Source of the DNA: Oegoconia quadripuncta
Taxonomy: Eukaryota; Arthropoda; Insecta; Lepidoptera; Autostichidae
Direction: 5' to 3'
NCBI GenBank assembly: GCA_949316235.1
Contig: OX438749.1
Coordinates: 13,286,914-13,350,913 of the forward strand
DNA length: 64,000 bases
Position numbers and translations under genes: made by a program. Numbering within the stretch: the first letter of the stretch is position 1; every line of letters starts with the position of its first letter. The notes beneath the pieces are model-generated. The model saw only the letters and a list, made by a program, of their open reading frames with translations, searched no databases and was not told the DNA's origin. Positions 1 to 11,600 of the stretch are shown piece after piece.

Positions 1-136
1 GTTTTCACTAGTCTGTCATTCAGAAATACACGGGGCTGCTGTTTATTTTTTAGAGGTGTCTACCTTATATAATATATAATAAATAAAAACCTGGTTCGTC
101 TCTGCTCTAGTAATACTTCTGTGGTGAAGTGGGTGG

Positions 137-184
137 TAATTATTTTTATTTCATTCGACTACGCGAGTCGAATGAAATAAAAAT
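137..184. repeat. Perfect 19-bp-arm hairpin
   Basis: Two 19-base arms around a 5-base ACGCG centre form a perfect inverted repeat (ATTTTTATTTCATTCGACT and its complement). A shorter inverted repeat (CACCCGA/TCGGGTG) follows at about 206-225. No coding sequence is associated. It may be the core of a small MITE or a cruciform; no target duplication was established. Confidence 0.7.
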
Positions 185-358
185 ATGATGAATATTCGAA
201 TACACCCGATTCGACTCGGGTGGAGTTGGTCCGAATTAAATGAGTAATAATAATAATAATAAATAAATATTTCGGACACTTACACCAATCATCTAGTCCC
301 AAACTTGATCTTGATCCTACCTCGATTTTATGTGTAGATATGTCTTATGATATTAATT

Positions 359-400
359 TTCGTATTAAGTAATTAGTAGTCACTAATTACTTAATACGAA
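359..400. repeat. Perfect 19-bp-arm, 4-nt-loop hairpin
   Basis: The arms TTCGTATTAAGTAATTAGT and their exact complement surround AGTC. This is the second perfect 19-bp hairpin within 260 bases of the one at 137-184, with a different sequence. Its function is unknown. Confidence 0.7.
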
Positions 401-1436
401 TAAACGTTATTATGAATTGCCATTCCAATAGCCAAACCAGTAGTTACTATCAAGTATTAAAATCGTTCGGAGTCGTTACTACGACGTAGCGCTATGGCGT
501 AGCACGTAGCGGCATTTTCCTCTAAGAAATATACTATCACATCAACTGCTGCACGACTATATGGGCCGTACTACGCGAGTCCAATAAAGATTGGTGGAAT
601 TGAGTCAGACAAATAGACCACCGACTTATCGACTGCCTTCAATTGGGAAATAACCGGGACCTACTGTTTATGTGTCCTTCAAAACATAGAAACACTTGTA
701 AGAAAATATCACTAATGAATGCGAATACGCCACGAATTCTTTGTGAAGTTTAATATTTATATGCTTTGAACAATATATATATATATATATCGGTTATAAT
801 CAAACTCACTCTCAAAATTGCAAGTTTCCTAACGCAGTATCTATGGTTACATTATTAATTACTATGCTACAAGGTACGTTATAATTTCACCGTCTCCTAT
901 TATCATACCTCCTCTTCCGCCTTTGAGAGAGTTCCCTTGTTCCACGGAAGTATTAATCCCATGGATTCATTTGTTGACTTGTTTTCATAAATGACTTGAA
1001 TTTAATTTGTTTCTCAGCCTCATACCTATCTTCTTACATTGTTATAATCTAATTGATACTCTATAATGTGCGTATGAAAAAACTTTTAGATAATTATAAA
1101 TAATAAAGTTACGATAGGAGAATGAATATGATCTCAAAAGTTCACTCGTTTAAAAGGAATTACTTTTTGATAAAACTAATTTACCAATTCAATATGCTAA
1201 AATTCGTTATATAAATACATGGCATTCATGACTTTATCCTAAATGGGGTTGCTACTTGTACCTTTATAGATTACGTAATGTGTTGAATTTGTAATTCAAA
1301 CACCAGCCTTATGCATCATCATTAGCATCAGGTTCATATGTAATTTTTGTGATGTAACTTCATATAATCTAAAAATTTCTGATTTTTTATAAAAGGACAG
1401 ATCGATTTTTTTTAAATAGTTACAAGGGTTACAGGT

Positions 1437-1770
1437 TCAAAGTATATTCTCCGACGCAATGAAATTTACAGAAGTAAATTTTACGTAATAGTCTATTTAC
1501 TAAATACTTATACTATCTAAAGCAAGCTATGGATTTGTTAGAATACATTTTTATTATATCACTGACAGCTACGCTGAAATTCACAGTGGTAATTAAATTT
1601 TAATCATATCTATGTTTTATTACTAAATATCTATATTATATCTAAAGCAAGACATCTATTTGTTAGATTATTTTTTATTCTGTCACTGACAAGTACTCTA
1701 TCCATACGTAAAAAATCACGGCCTATAAGATTATAGGAATTTAAAAATGTATCTTTACTAGACTATACCA
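1437..1770. repeat. Dispersed repeat with internal ~125-bp dimer
   Basis: The unit containing CTAAAGCAAG and ending in CACTGAC occurs twice in tandem with a spacing of 124-125 bases (CACTGAC at 1560 and at 1684). The second unit plus its downstream part (AAATCACGGCCT, then ATTATAGGAA) recurs at about 29085-29290. It is therefore an interspersed element, not a local accident. It has no coding capacity, and its class is unknown. Confidence 0.6.
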
Positions 1771-2147
1771 AAAACAATAAAGTAGAAATAACACATAAAA
1801 AATGGAGCTAAATTAAAATTTTGAAATGGTATGTTTAATTAAAAAGAATTTTGTAGGCATATAATTTGGTAAGTACACAGTTTAGATATCCAAGCCCATT
1901 TTCCCGTTATATATGTTCTTCTAATTTTTTGCTCTACGTTTAGCGGAAAATAGCAAATTTCTTTATGTTTATTTATTATTTTCTGAGAAGGAGTTGTAGC
2001 CATAATATCGTCACGAGCTTTATCCGAAATGGTGTGGTCAGAGATATTCAAAAATGCTAGCTTGAAATAACTTCCACGGTGCACCATTCGAAATTAACAG
2101 AAACGCAAACATGACGGGACGAGCTCAACGCCGTTAAAAAACGTGCG

Positions 2148-2333
2148 GCCTTGTGTGTGTGTGTGTGTAATGTCCGGACTTATCTTAGTAATGCGTGGGA
2201 CAATATTGAGTGTGGTTTTCTTTATATAAAAGGCTAAATAAGGGGACAGGTTCTTGGCTATGGTTGATGAACATCGATTAAACCGTTTCGAAATGTTTTT
2301 AGTGCAAAGTTCCTTAGTCAAAGTTTAACCGCC
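2148..2333 (-). repeat. Dispersed non-coding repeat, family R, with (GT)n end
   Basis: Read on the minus strand, this carries the phrase 'cgaaacggtttaatcgatgttcatcaa' (split here as CGAAACGGTTTAA and GTTCATCAA). It ends in TCCGGACAT followed by a CA microsatellite. Related sequences are on the plus strand near 40190, 40470, 50900-51215 and 62490. This is a typical lepidopteran non-autonomous repeat, and I cannot place it in a superfamily. Confidence 0.55.
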
Positions 2334-2657
2334 TCAGTGGCTCAATGTGAACAACATTGGGCTTACGATTCGGAGGTCGCGGGTTCAATCCCCAGCGGGG
2401 TACATGTTTAAGTACTCGGTTGGTTGGTGGTAGGGCATTTTAAATGTCCGCCTGGCTAGCTACCACCATCGTATCTAAATCTGCCGCCAAACAGCAATGT
2501 TAATAACATTGTTGTGTTCCGGTTGTCAGAGACAAGATAGCCAGTCCCCCAAATGTGTTGGAGTTTCCGGGTCAGTACGCTTCCACCTTCGACCTCATCT
2601 TCACTTAACATCAGGTGTGATTGAGGTCAAGTACGAACCCTTCGTGCATAAAAAAAA
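2331..2657 (+). mobile_element. tRNA-derived SINE, apparently full length
   Basis: The head has an A-box-like AGTGGCTCAATGTG and a B box GGTTCAATCC (in GCGGGTTCAATCCCCAGC), the internal RNA polymerase III promoter of a tRNA-derived SINE. The body carries GCCTGGCTAGCTACCACC and GATAGCCAGTCCCCC, and the copy ends in a run of eight A. The same body recurs at 37926-38160 (+) and in minus fragments at 41062, 47838 and 17377. The architecture fits the Metulj-like SINEs of butterflies, but that name is from memory. Confidence 0.75.
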
Positions 2658-3983
2658 GTCGCCTTATATGGCACTCACGCGAAGAGATGGATTGGTTTTA
2701 TACTTTTTACATTCCGAAACCACACACCACTGTAACAATAGTAAAATCGTGAATATGTAACTAAAAATCATTGTGTGAAATGTTATTATATTTAGTATTC
2801 TACCAGCAGGAATGCGTATCATTTCTCTCCCAATCACTCATCCTTGCATAACTGGCACATCTGTCCTGCTGAATATTCCACTGGATCTCTACCGCTGAAT
2901 GTAATCTTCACTTCTCTGCTTCCAGTTTCTGCAAGGCACCGTTGTCGTACCCTCTGGCAGGTGGGTATCCCGTACTAGGTTTGCCCAGACGTGATATCCA
3001 CTCCAGAACTCGTTTAACCCAACCATATGGTAACCACACGGTAAAATGAAGAAAAACATCTTTCATTCACTCATTTTAGGACAGTATTTTCTGGTAAAAC
3101 AATGTAGCAAAAAGGAAACTAAATACAAAACTACATTATCCTAATGTACGAACAGAATATTACTACAGCTTATTCTGATGGTCCCACACTTCATGCGAAT
3201 AGAGAGCACTGGAAATAATAATAACGAGTTGTAGTAAAATGTTCTTGTGGAAGGCACTATACGACATGACTCGGGTTACGGGCAACCCTATCTTTACTTG
3301 TATTTCGCACATTTCATATAGCATGTGTATTGAAATCAAATTGATATAACAAATAGTAAATCCTGCAGCGTCTTAGATATTTGTTCACGAGACTGGTTGG
3401 TTAGTCACTTGGAGACTTTAAAAGCTTAACACGAACAACATGGCTACCATCAAGCATCTGTACCATAAATTAAACCTACGATAATTGCATCTGAAATTTT
3501 GTAGTGTATTGTTGTGTTCAGATCTAATAATGAACTGAGTTAAGGGTTCTTCGTGTCGTGATTTGTACTGTTCCGTGTAGTATGTATACTAGTGTGTTTA
3601 CGCGGTGAAACGCGTTAATATAGGTTAAGCTTAGGTAAGCAATTATTTTAATAAAACTAATTGTAAGTTCGATTTTACTTGCCAACACTCTGTATACGAA
3701 GAGAGGGTTTTTACGACGCGTTGCTTATTGCCTTTAGAGTTACGCGACGAACGTTTTTCACCTCTGGCTCGTTGATATATAAAGTTGGTGTGGTCCTACG
3801 CACATTATCTGCAGCCGGCGCGCCGCGCCCGAATACAAACAATTTATTGTATTGTTATAGATCTAGTGGTCGTTCTTAGCGCGTATCGGGGAGCAAAATG
3901 TATCCAAAGAAATTTATTATTTATTCTGGTTAGTTATAACCTGCTTGATGAGAAATTTTCACTTCAAATAGTAAGAAACTGTA
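2658..3983. other. No recognisable gene
   Basis: This is AT-rich sequence with short chance reading frames and no hydrophobic or domain signature. Near 3600-3650 a phrase ending CTTAG|GTAAGC resembles a plus-strand splice donor, but no supported exon precedes it. Confidence 0.4.
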
Positions 3984-4062
3984 ATTGGTATACGGGATTC
4001 GAACCCGCAACCTTTTTCGTTTCACTAATAGGGTGACTATCCACTGCGCCAATCGGTCGTAA
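3984..4062 (-). mobile_element. tRNA-like SINE head (fragment)
   Basis: On the minus strand the order is GATTGGCGCAGTGGATAGTC (A-box region) followed by GCGGGTTCGAATCCCG (B box GTTCGAATC). The roughly 50-base spacing is right for a Pol III promoter. There is no anticodon cloverleaf that I can close, so it is called a SINE head rather than a tRNA gene. Confidence 0.55.
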
Positions 4063-4607
4063 AATAAAATTAAAATAAAGTATTATTTTTGCGTGCAGTT
4101 GCGATGTAAATTGAGAGCCTTGAGAGTCTTAAATTAAATTTTGTGAATTATAATGACATACAATAAACGGTGGTAGAATAAAAAGAAAATAAAACCAAAA
4201 TGAAATAAAATTAAATGTGAATATTTTGATGTTTGTTACATCATCAATGCTAGAAAGCTTAGCGGATTTGGCTGAGATGAAATAAATTCTGTTAGATGCG
4301 TACTTTTAATCTCGAAATTTCAATTACGTCCCGCGGGACGAAACACTGAATCCATGCGGAAGGTACCGATGCCAAAAGGCTAGTGTAAAATATAAATGCA
4401 TGATCTATGATCTATTTAGTACGACATTCTGTACAGTCTGAAATACCTTTACCTACAGCCTGGCATAACGCAATCTGAGTTTCCTCAGGAATGTTTTAAT
4501 GTTTTCAATAGTACATTTAGTGTATTTTTGAACTCAGTAATTCATGTAAGTAAATAACTAACATAGGTAGTTAAGTATTTAAAAACCGAAAAACCCGACA
4601 GCATATT

Positions 4608-4770
4608 TTATATTTTACCATACAATGTAAGTAAAATGTATCCTAACGACACCTTGCACTTCAAAATCAGTCCAGCCGTTTGGGCTACAGGGATCTCCTC
4701 TACATAGAGATCTACATACGTAACCCTCCTTTTTGGCCTTGTCGGATAATGAAATTTAACAAGAACGTTT
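4608..4770 (-). repeat. Fragment of 'AAAGGAGGGTTACGTATGTA'-type dispersed repeat
   Basis: The minus strand reads AAAAAGGAGGGTTACGTATG and then CGGCTGGACTGATTTTGAAG. This wording is common in lepidopteran dispersed repeats (GGAGGAGG... 'ACCGATTTTGATG'). A second fragment, ACCGACTTCAATC followed by AAAAAAGGAGGAGG, lies at about 40262-40290. There is no coding capacity. Confidence 0.4.
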
Positions 4771-5351
4771 ATGATTTCCTGAGAAAGTAATGGCCTGTAT
4801 AGGTTTCTCTGTTTCAGACTATAGAACATTAGAGACCAGTAATTACGCTCGAAGAATGTATTCTCAATAAAACAAGGTAGAATTGCAAAGAATACGAATA
4901 TTGATCTTGCAAAGATTCACTGCATCTTTTACCGTTACATCTTTACGAGTATTCATTTACAAATTGTTACCTTACAATCCGGCACTTAATTGGCAAGGAT
5001 AGTTCCAAATTCAAATAATATGGTAGATATATAATGGACTTCAGAGACTTCAAATATGAAGTCTCCAGAAAATAGAGTGATCTGCCCGAAACCTAAGTGG
5101 TTCAATAGTCGATATTCGATTCGCTATCGAAAAGTTTGTTTGGAATGTTTTTGTTCACGGTAACGCATTCCAAATTTGAAGTTTCCCGATACCGAATCAA
5201 ATATCGATTTGTCGCTTTCATTTTACTGCGGATATATTGGCAAAATTTAATAGCAATTTTGAGAAAAAATAACTGTTTCATAATTATGTCTTCTATTCTC
5301 ACATTACTTTCGTAAAGTTATCGCTGTTAGAGATAAATACCGTGTGGATCA

Positions 5352-5438
5352 ATGGATAGGGTTCCGTTAGTTTACCTCAAGGTTCTGCTTACTATCGTAC
5401 TGGGTGTAGCATCTGTCACAGTACTCGGCTCCACCTTT
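5352..5438 (+). CDS. Putative first exon of a small membrane protein (family member C)
   Basis: An ATG at 5352 opens 29 codons that end exactly at a strong splice donor (TTT|GTATGTAAAC), phase 0. The product begins MDRVPLVYLKVLLTIVLGV and is strongly hydrophobic from about residue 8, like a first transmembrane helix or signal anchor. It resembles the minus-strand first exon at 43960-44073: both share VPLV followed by K, a hydrophobic run and a phase-0 donor. I did not find its downstream exons, so it may be a pseudoexon or a gene whose later exons are displaced by repeats. The frame also reads on past the donor to a TGA at about 5512, so an unspliced 53-codon peptide is the alternative reading. 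I recognise no family. Confidence 0.4.
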
Positions 5439-7815
5439 GTATGTAAACAACTAAACACTATCATCGGTGTAACTGTAGGCTCGCGGAAGCCCGTGACGGG
5501 CGGAAGGGCGTGATATATAGTGCGAAATCCGATTAATTTGCGAAACCTGTTAGTGGAACAATAACGTTAAACACGTTCTCTTGTCGGCGTTGTCTCCCAC
5601 CTTCAGCCATCCCTCAATTTGTTACGGTCTCGTGTTTAACTATAATTGAAATTACTGGTAACGATCATGCCTATATTGTTGTGTTTTATTATTATGACAT
5701 ACATACATATATTAGGTCCTTACTTATGAAATTGGCGTTTTGTATGAAGAATTTCATTAAGACTGTTTTCTCCAAAATATTTTTGATTTTTTTTTTGGGA
5801 ACGGCACTTCCAAATTTAGCTAAACTTTGTGTGTATTATCGCATAACATTAAGTTACATTAGCATTTGTGTGTTCCGAACATAAAAAAATTTAATGCTTG
5901 AAACAATGTTCACGGTTCATCTTTCGAAATATACAGTGATGCACACGTGACAGTGTGAGCCCACTGCCGTTAAAACGTACAAATCTATAGATGGAACTAC
6001 GAATTCCATAATTATGAAAATATCTCTTGACTTGGGTAAACTCTCGTGTGACGACAAACGTTTAATTACTCAACTATCTCGTTACTGCGACATTGGAAGC
6101 GCTCTAAACACGGGGCTACATGTGAATGTGATGTGCATCGCCGCAAGTGCGGTGGGCGAGTACAGTGCAGTGATAGTTACAGCGGACGACCGCAACCATG
6201 AACGAGGTGACCATTGTTGGTTGTGCGGTTTTCCCTACACGGGCCCACGGCTAACAACCGGGATAAAATGAAAACGATGCGTTTAATAATAACCTAATTA
6301 TCTCTGTTTCGTTGTTATAATCACACAGGCCGGTAAGGGTGCAGTGTGAAGGATTTTGAGTTTTTTCTGCCGTTGGATCTCAGTGATATAAGTGATAAAG
6401 TGGCTGAAAGACGGGAGCGCGAAAATATTGTGACTGTCCATCTTATCTCAAAAAGCAGGACATAATAACGCTATACCTACTTTGCTATGTTGCAGCAAAC
6501 TAAGTTTATGTGGTGGAAAAGCAAGTCGGAAATTTAAAAATAGTACCAATAAAATGGAATACTAAACATGGACCCCGCTAATTTTCATATTAAAGAACTC
6601 CCGTGTGAACAGGCCTCTTTTAATAAAAATTACATTGAATATAGTTAATTGAAAACACCGGCAAAGCACCTATTTCATGAAAATGATTAATTGGGGGGGA
6701 AATGTGTTCTATAAGAAGGTGTATAATTAATGTTAACGTTGAATTTCTCTGGTGGTTACCAGAATGTGCTGTAATTTTCTAGAATCAAGTAAAATTATAA
6801 AATAACAAGAAGTTAAATTATAAATTACAGGGATGTACACACATAGGCTGCTATGTTTTAATGATACTATTATTCATTAGCTATAGGCTAGTAAAAGTTG
6901 TTTTGGCTAATTACTGTGGGGTACTGGATACAGCTATCATAAGTTTCATGTTTATAACTACTGGAACAAATGGGAATGGATGATTGAGTGCTCGTCCTGT
7001 ATTACGCTCCTATTTTTTAAAAACATTTTACGGCCGTTGAAAAAACCTTTTAAAACTGTAGCGTAAATGCCGTCTATTTACCGACATAAAAAATGAAAGT
7101 GAAAACCGTGATGTAGATAATTTGGTTGAAAAGCTTGGGCGTTAGATAAAAGTTGGTTCGATTTGAAAATAGAATATTTCTTAGTAGGTATTCGACGAAC
7201 TCTCCAAGTCAAGAGTATATTATGTATCTGCTTATTTAATATTGTACAATATACAAGCGTTGTCGTCGTCGGACAGAAACAGGCTTTGCTGATTGCAAAT
7301 TGTGCTTACAGAGGAATACAAATTGTGAGTGAATTTCCTGCAAGTTAATTTGCCAAACGTCGTCGGGCCGAAGAGATCCTAAATATTACCGACTTCGATA
7401 TTAAATTGAACACATTTGGATATAAACTTCGAGCTATACTTATGTTATTGAGGTATTTAATAATATAGTTTCGTTGTGGAAATATAATTATATGAAATAT
7501 ATATTATAACAAGTAGGCTTAGACTAAGAAAAAAATAAAGTTGTGTACGCTGCCCGACAGAAGTGAAGCCATAAACCGTCCCGATTTTTCACATGAGTTT
7601 ACTCACACGTTGACGATCAACGATTCATTCATCTGTTGCTCCCAAAATTATCCACCAGGGTAATTTATATCCATTTATTACTCCTACTAAATAATAAGTT
7701 ATACAATACTTACACATTTATGTGATATATAAAAATTATATATTGTTTGTATGATTACTGCCCAATAACAAAGATAAATAGGACGGATATAGCTGTTTTT
7801 GAAAATAATAAAAAA
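5439..7815. other. Unassigned stretch, including a GC-richer patch
   Basis: About 6090-6260 is richer in CG than its surroundings and holds an 85-codon open frame without recognisable motifs. It could be exon, promoter or chance. Splice-like AG and GT signals near 6328-6336 (CACAG|GCCG|GTAAGG) do not bound a believable exon. Nothing else is recognised. Confidence 0.3.
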
Positions 7816-7959
7816 AACAGCCAAGTGCGTGTCGGGCCTCGCGCTATGTATGAAAATTATTTATCAAAGAAGGCTCTATTCTAAGTTCGAATATTGTGAT
7901 GGGCAACTCATCACAATATTCGAACTTAAAAGAGGGCTTTGTTTGATAAATAATTTTCA
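7816..7959. repeat. Long hairpin with lepidopteran 'AGCCAAGTGCG' lead
   Basis: After ACAGCCAAGTGCGTGTCGGG, a phrase that recurs at about 50428, an imperfect foldback spans 7851-7959. The outer arms are TGAAAATTATTTATCAAA / TTTGATAAATAATTTTCA and the inner arms GTTCGAATATTGTGATG / CATCACAATATTCGAAC, around a 7-base loop. At 109 nt it is of pre-miRNA or small-MITE size. No target duplication is evident. Confidence 0.6.
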
Positions 7960-8087
7960 ACAGAAAGTACATTTTATAAATTTTTCTTACTCATCAACTT
8001 GTAAAGCCTACTTAACTATGATAGCTTTCCATTTAACTTTCTTATTTACTCTACTTAGCTCTACCAAAATGATTACTTTTAGGCTTA

Positions 8088-8261
8088 CCGCCCACGGCCG
8101 ATAATCGGTGACCGATTTTTTGCAGGAGAAAAATGGAACGTACTGATTGCAATGTTTCAACGCCCACATCCTACAAAAAAATAGGTCACAATATCGGTGA
8201 TAAAAGTATGGAAGTAAAAATCGGCCGATTATCGGTCCTACAAAAAGTCGGACATGGGCGG
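8088..8261. mobile_element. MITE-like element with CCGCCCA inverted ends
   Basis: The ends CCGCCCA and TGGGCGG are inverted. Inside them are matching subterminal blocks: GGCCGATAATCGGTGACCGA at the left, CGGCCGATTATCGGTCC then TACAAAAAGTCGG at the right. The 174-bp element lies only about 70 bp from the BEL insertion. It is probably a non-autonomous DNA transposon. The ends are approximate, and no clear target duplication was proven. Confidence 0.45.
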
Positions 8262-8330
8262 ACACAATAAAGCTTAATATTTCGCAAACAGATCTCTGAA
8301 TCGAAAAACCATTCAAGATAACCAGTAATA

Positions 8331-8335
8331 GTTTT
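8331..8335. repeat. Target-site duplication of the BEL/Pao element (left)
   Basis: GTTTT here equals GTTTT at 14465-14469, directly outside the other LTR. Confidence 0.9.
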
Positions 8336-8514
8336 TGAACCCGCCTAATATGAGGTCCTCCCAAAAATGAAACGACGAGGTTTTCGAATAGAGAGTTGTA
8401 TTAACTCGCATAGACTTAAATAACATATTCCATACTTAGCCCTATTAAATTTACGGAACACAATGATAGCGCGTTTTAAATTTGAACAGCGCCATCTAGT
8501 GACAGCGCTGCACA
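8336..8514 (-). repeat. 3' LTR of BEL/Pao element
   Basis: This is a 179-bp direct repeat identical to 14286-14464. Immediately upstream on the minus strand (8515 onward) lies a G-rich polypurine-like tract GGTGGGTGGTA, the presumed plus-strand primer. Confidence 0.92.
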
Positions 8515-8620
8515 TACCACCCACCAAGGACATTGTGATGTCCTTCCAATTCTAATATATACGACAGGGTTAACCGCACCCACCATGCAAAATCAAATTA
8601 ACATAAAACAATTTTATTAG

Positions 8621-11600
8621 CTAACAGATATCTATTGGAAGGCGACACACCTTGGTGATTGGTCTCTTCAAAATTAAATTTTTACATTTTACGGAAACAA
8701 CGCGAATCAAATTGTCCTTTCCGGGATGAGTCTCTAACACTCTCGCCATTAACCACTTGCCAGGTGGCATGTTATCCTCCTTGATAAGCACCAGTTCTCC
8801 GATTTTTAGGTTTGGTTGTTTAGTGGTCCATTTAGGCCTTTGTTGCAACCTGGTCAGATATTCTTTAGACCATCTCGTCCAAAAATTCTGGAATAGTCGC
8901 TGGGTTAATTGCCATCTGTCCAGACGATGTAATTTTAAATATAAATAGTTTTCCTCGGGAACTGTAATTGGTGCTTCGCCAATCAAAAAATGTCCAGGAG
9001 TTAAAGGAGCACAATCCGAGGGGTCATCACTCATAGGTGAAATGGGTCGGGAATTTAAACAAGATTCGATTTGTGCTGTCAGAGTAGACATTTCTTCGTA
9101 TGTTAGAGTTGAATTTCTTAGAATGCGTTTCAAATGAAATTTTATAGATTTCACTCCAGCTTCCCACAGACCACCGAAGTGTGGTGCTGATGCCGGTATG
9201 TGATGCCACGTGGTTCCATCATTTGCCAAGAGATTTTCAATTTCCGCTCTGACTGTTTCAATTCGACGCTCGAATAAAGACATTAGCTCTTTATTTCCAG
9301 CGGTTAAGTTTGTGGCGTTATCGCTCCACATATCGCTACAATGTCCTCTGCGCGCTACGAATCTTTTGAATGCGGCAATGAAATCTTGGGCTGCCAAACT
9401 GGTAACTATTTCAATGTGGATGGCTCGAGTAACCATACAAACAAAGACGACTATGTATCCCTTTTGAGTTTTACACCCTCTACCCTTTGATAATCTTAAG
9501 TCAATGGGTCCTGCTAAATCTACCCCACTGTGTCTGAAAGGTCTAGCTGGTGTAACCCTCGCTTCTGGTAAAGCCCCCATCATTTGTTTGGCAGTAGATG
9601 CTCGATATCGTGTACAAATGACGCAATTGTGTACAATCTGTTTCACTAAACTTTTCGCATGTGTGATCCAAAATTTGGTCCTCAAATGACTCAGCATCAA
9701 CATTGGTCCGCCATGAAGTGTTTTTTCATGGCAGTCGTATAAAACCAGTTTTGTAAAGGGATGGTCATTTGGCAATATTATCTGATGTTTAGTTCCATCA
9801 GGAATATTGGCATGAGCTAGTCTTCCTCCGACCCTTAGAATTCCGTTTCTATCAAGAAATGGGTTAAGAGTCTTCAGTTTACTGATGTTTCTTACATTTT
9901 TATTATTTTTTAGTCTGTTAATTTCATCCGAGTACTCTTGTTTCTGACATAGTAGAGCACATCTTGTCATTGCCTTGTTGATATCCTCTCCTGTTAATTG
10001 TATTTTATTGGGTTTAGTTTTAGAAATAAATCTTAACATGTAAGATGTCACTCTTAATAGTTTTATTAATTTAGAAAATTTCAAGAACAAATCGAAGTCA
10101 TCATTAAGTGTAGTCATTACCATAATCTTATTAGATTTCTTTTCAAGGTTAGTTGTATTGTCCAGTATTCTTTCGAATGGCATATTTGGTCGTAGCAAGT
10201 CTTTCGGTCCTGTCCACCATAGCGGGTGTTCCAGGAGTTGACATGGAAGAGCCCCACGTGATGCAACGTCTGCCGGATTTTGTCCAGACGCGACGTGATG
10301 CCAGTGATGACTCGGTAAAGACGTTAAAATCTCTGATGTACGGTTCGCAACAAACGTTTTCCATCTACTCGGATGGTTTTGAAGCCATGCTAAAACAACT
10401 CTTGAGTCAGTATATGCATGTATATTTTCTTTTCGTATTTCTAATTGCCCTGATACTTCGATGAGAATTTTCGTTAACAGAACGGCTCCACATAGCTCAA
10501 GTCTAGGCACAGAAATTGTCTTCGTTGGAGCAACCTTCGTTTTTGCTGTTATCATTTGGACTAGAATTGAACCATCAGCCTTAATTACTCTCAAATAAAC
10601 AACGGCAGCGTATGCCATATTTGAAGCATCGGAATAGCCATGTAACTCTCTTAATTTGTCGTGTTTGTTTGTGTTTAACCATCTATTCAATGAGATTTTG
10701 TTTATTTCTATCAATTTACTTTTGTATTGCAACCATTCTTCATATATTGTTTTAGGAATCTCTTGATCCCAATCTACGCCAGATAACCATAGTTTCTGTA
10801 TTAAAACCTTTGCAATAATAATCACTGGTGCTAGCCAACCCATAGGATCGAATAATCTCGAAATGTCTCGTAAAATGGTTCGTTTTGTTACAGGTCCAAT
10901 AGGATTGTCGTTTTCATTTATGGTTGTAGTATACTGAAACGTGTCTGTTGCTCTATCCCATCGTATACCCAGTGTTTTAACTACATCATCATTTTTTATT
11001 AAGTAGGTATCGTCAGTATTGTCTCCTTCCTTTTCTACGTAGTTCATAAATTCTTTGTTATTGCTGGCCCATTTTTGCATTTCGAAACCTCCCGCCCTTA
11101 GCAATTCTGTTAATTGTTTGTACAATTCGCAAGCTTCTTCTAAATTATCACCCCCTGATAAAACATCGTCCATGTAGAAGTCATTTTTTGCAACTTCTGC
11201 CGCGATAGGATATTGGAATTTCTCATCATCAGCTAATTGCTGTAAAGTTTTCGTAGCCAGATAGGGTGCGCAAGCCGTACCAAAGGTAACTCTCGTCAAT
11301 CTGAATTCCTTAACTTGTCCATTAATTTTCCATAAAACTCTCTGTAAATTCGCACATTGATTCGTCACTTTAATTTGACGATACATCTTTATACAGTCTC
11401 CTACGAAAGCTACTTCATGAATGCGCCAAGTCATTATGATATGCCGTAGTTCTCTTTGTATCGTTGGACCGACTAGCATGTTTTCGTTTAAAGATCCCCC
11501 GTTCGGACCTTTACAGGATGCGTCAAATACTATTCTGACTTTAGACGTGCTTTTGTCTTGTCTGATAACCGCGTGATGTGGTAAATAAAAGGAAGTCTTT

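Larger units (their letters stand above)
1..1436. other. Non-coding AT-rich stretch
   Basis: Apart from the two hairpins and a short (TA)n run at about 771-790, I see no gene, recognisable mobile element or splice-bounded exon here. About 480-570 holds several CGTAGC-type words that may be a decayed repeat. Confidence 0.5.

Noticed and set aside
3984..4062. tRNA gene
   Set aside because: A and B boxes are present but no closed acceptor stem or anticodon arm. A SINE head fits better.
6014..6271. 85-codon plus-strand frame in a GC-richer patch
   Set aside because: No motif, no splice support and no homologous partner in the window. Kept only as an unassigned patch.
10153..10464. 103-codon plus-strand frame
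   Set aside because: Antisense to the BEL/Pao Gag-Pol frame.
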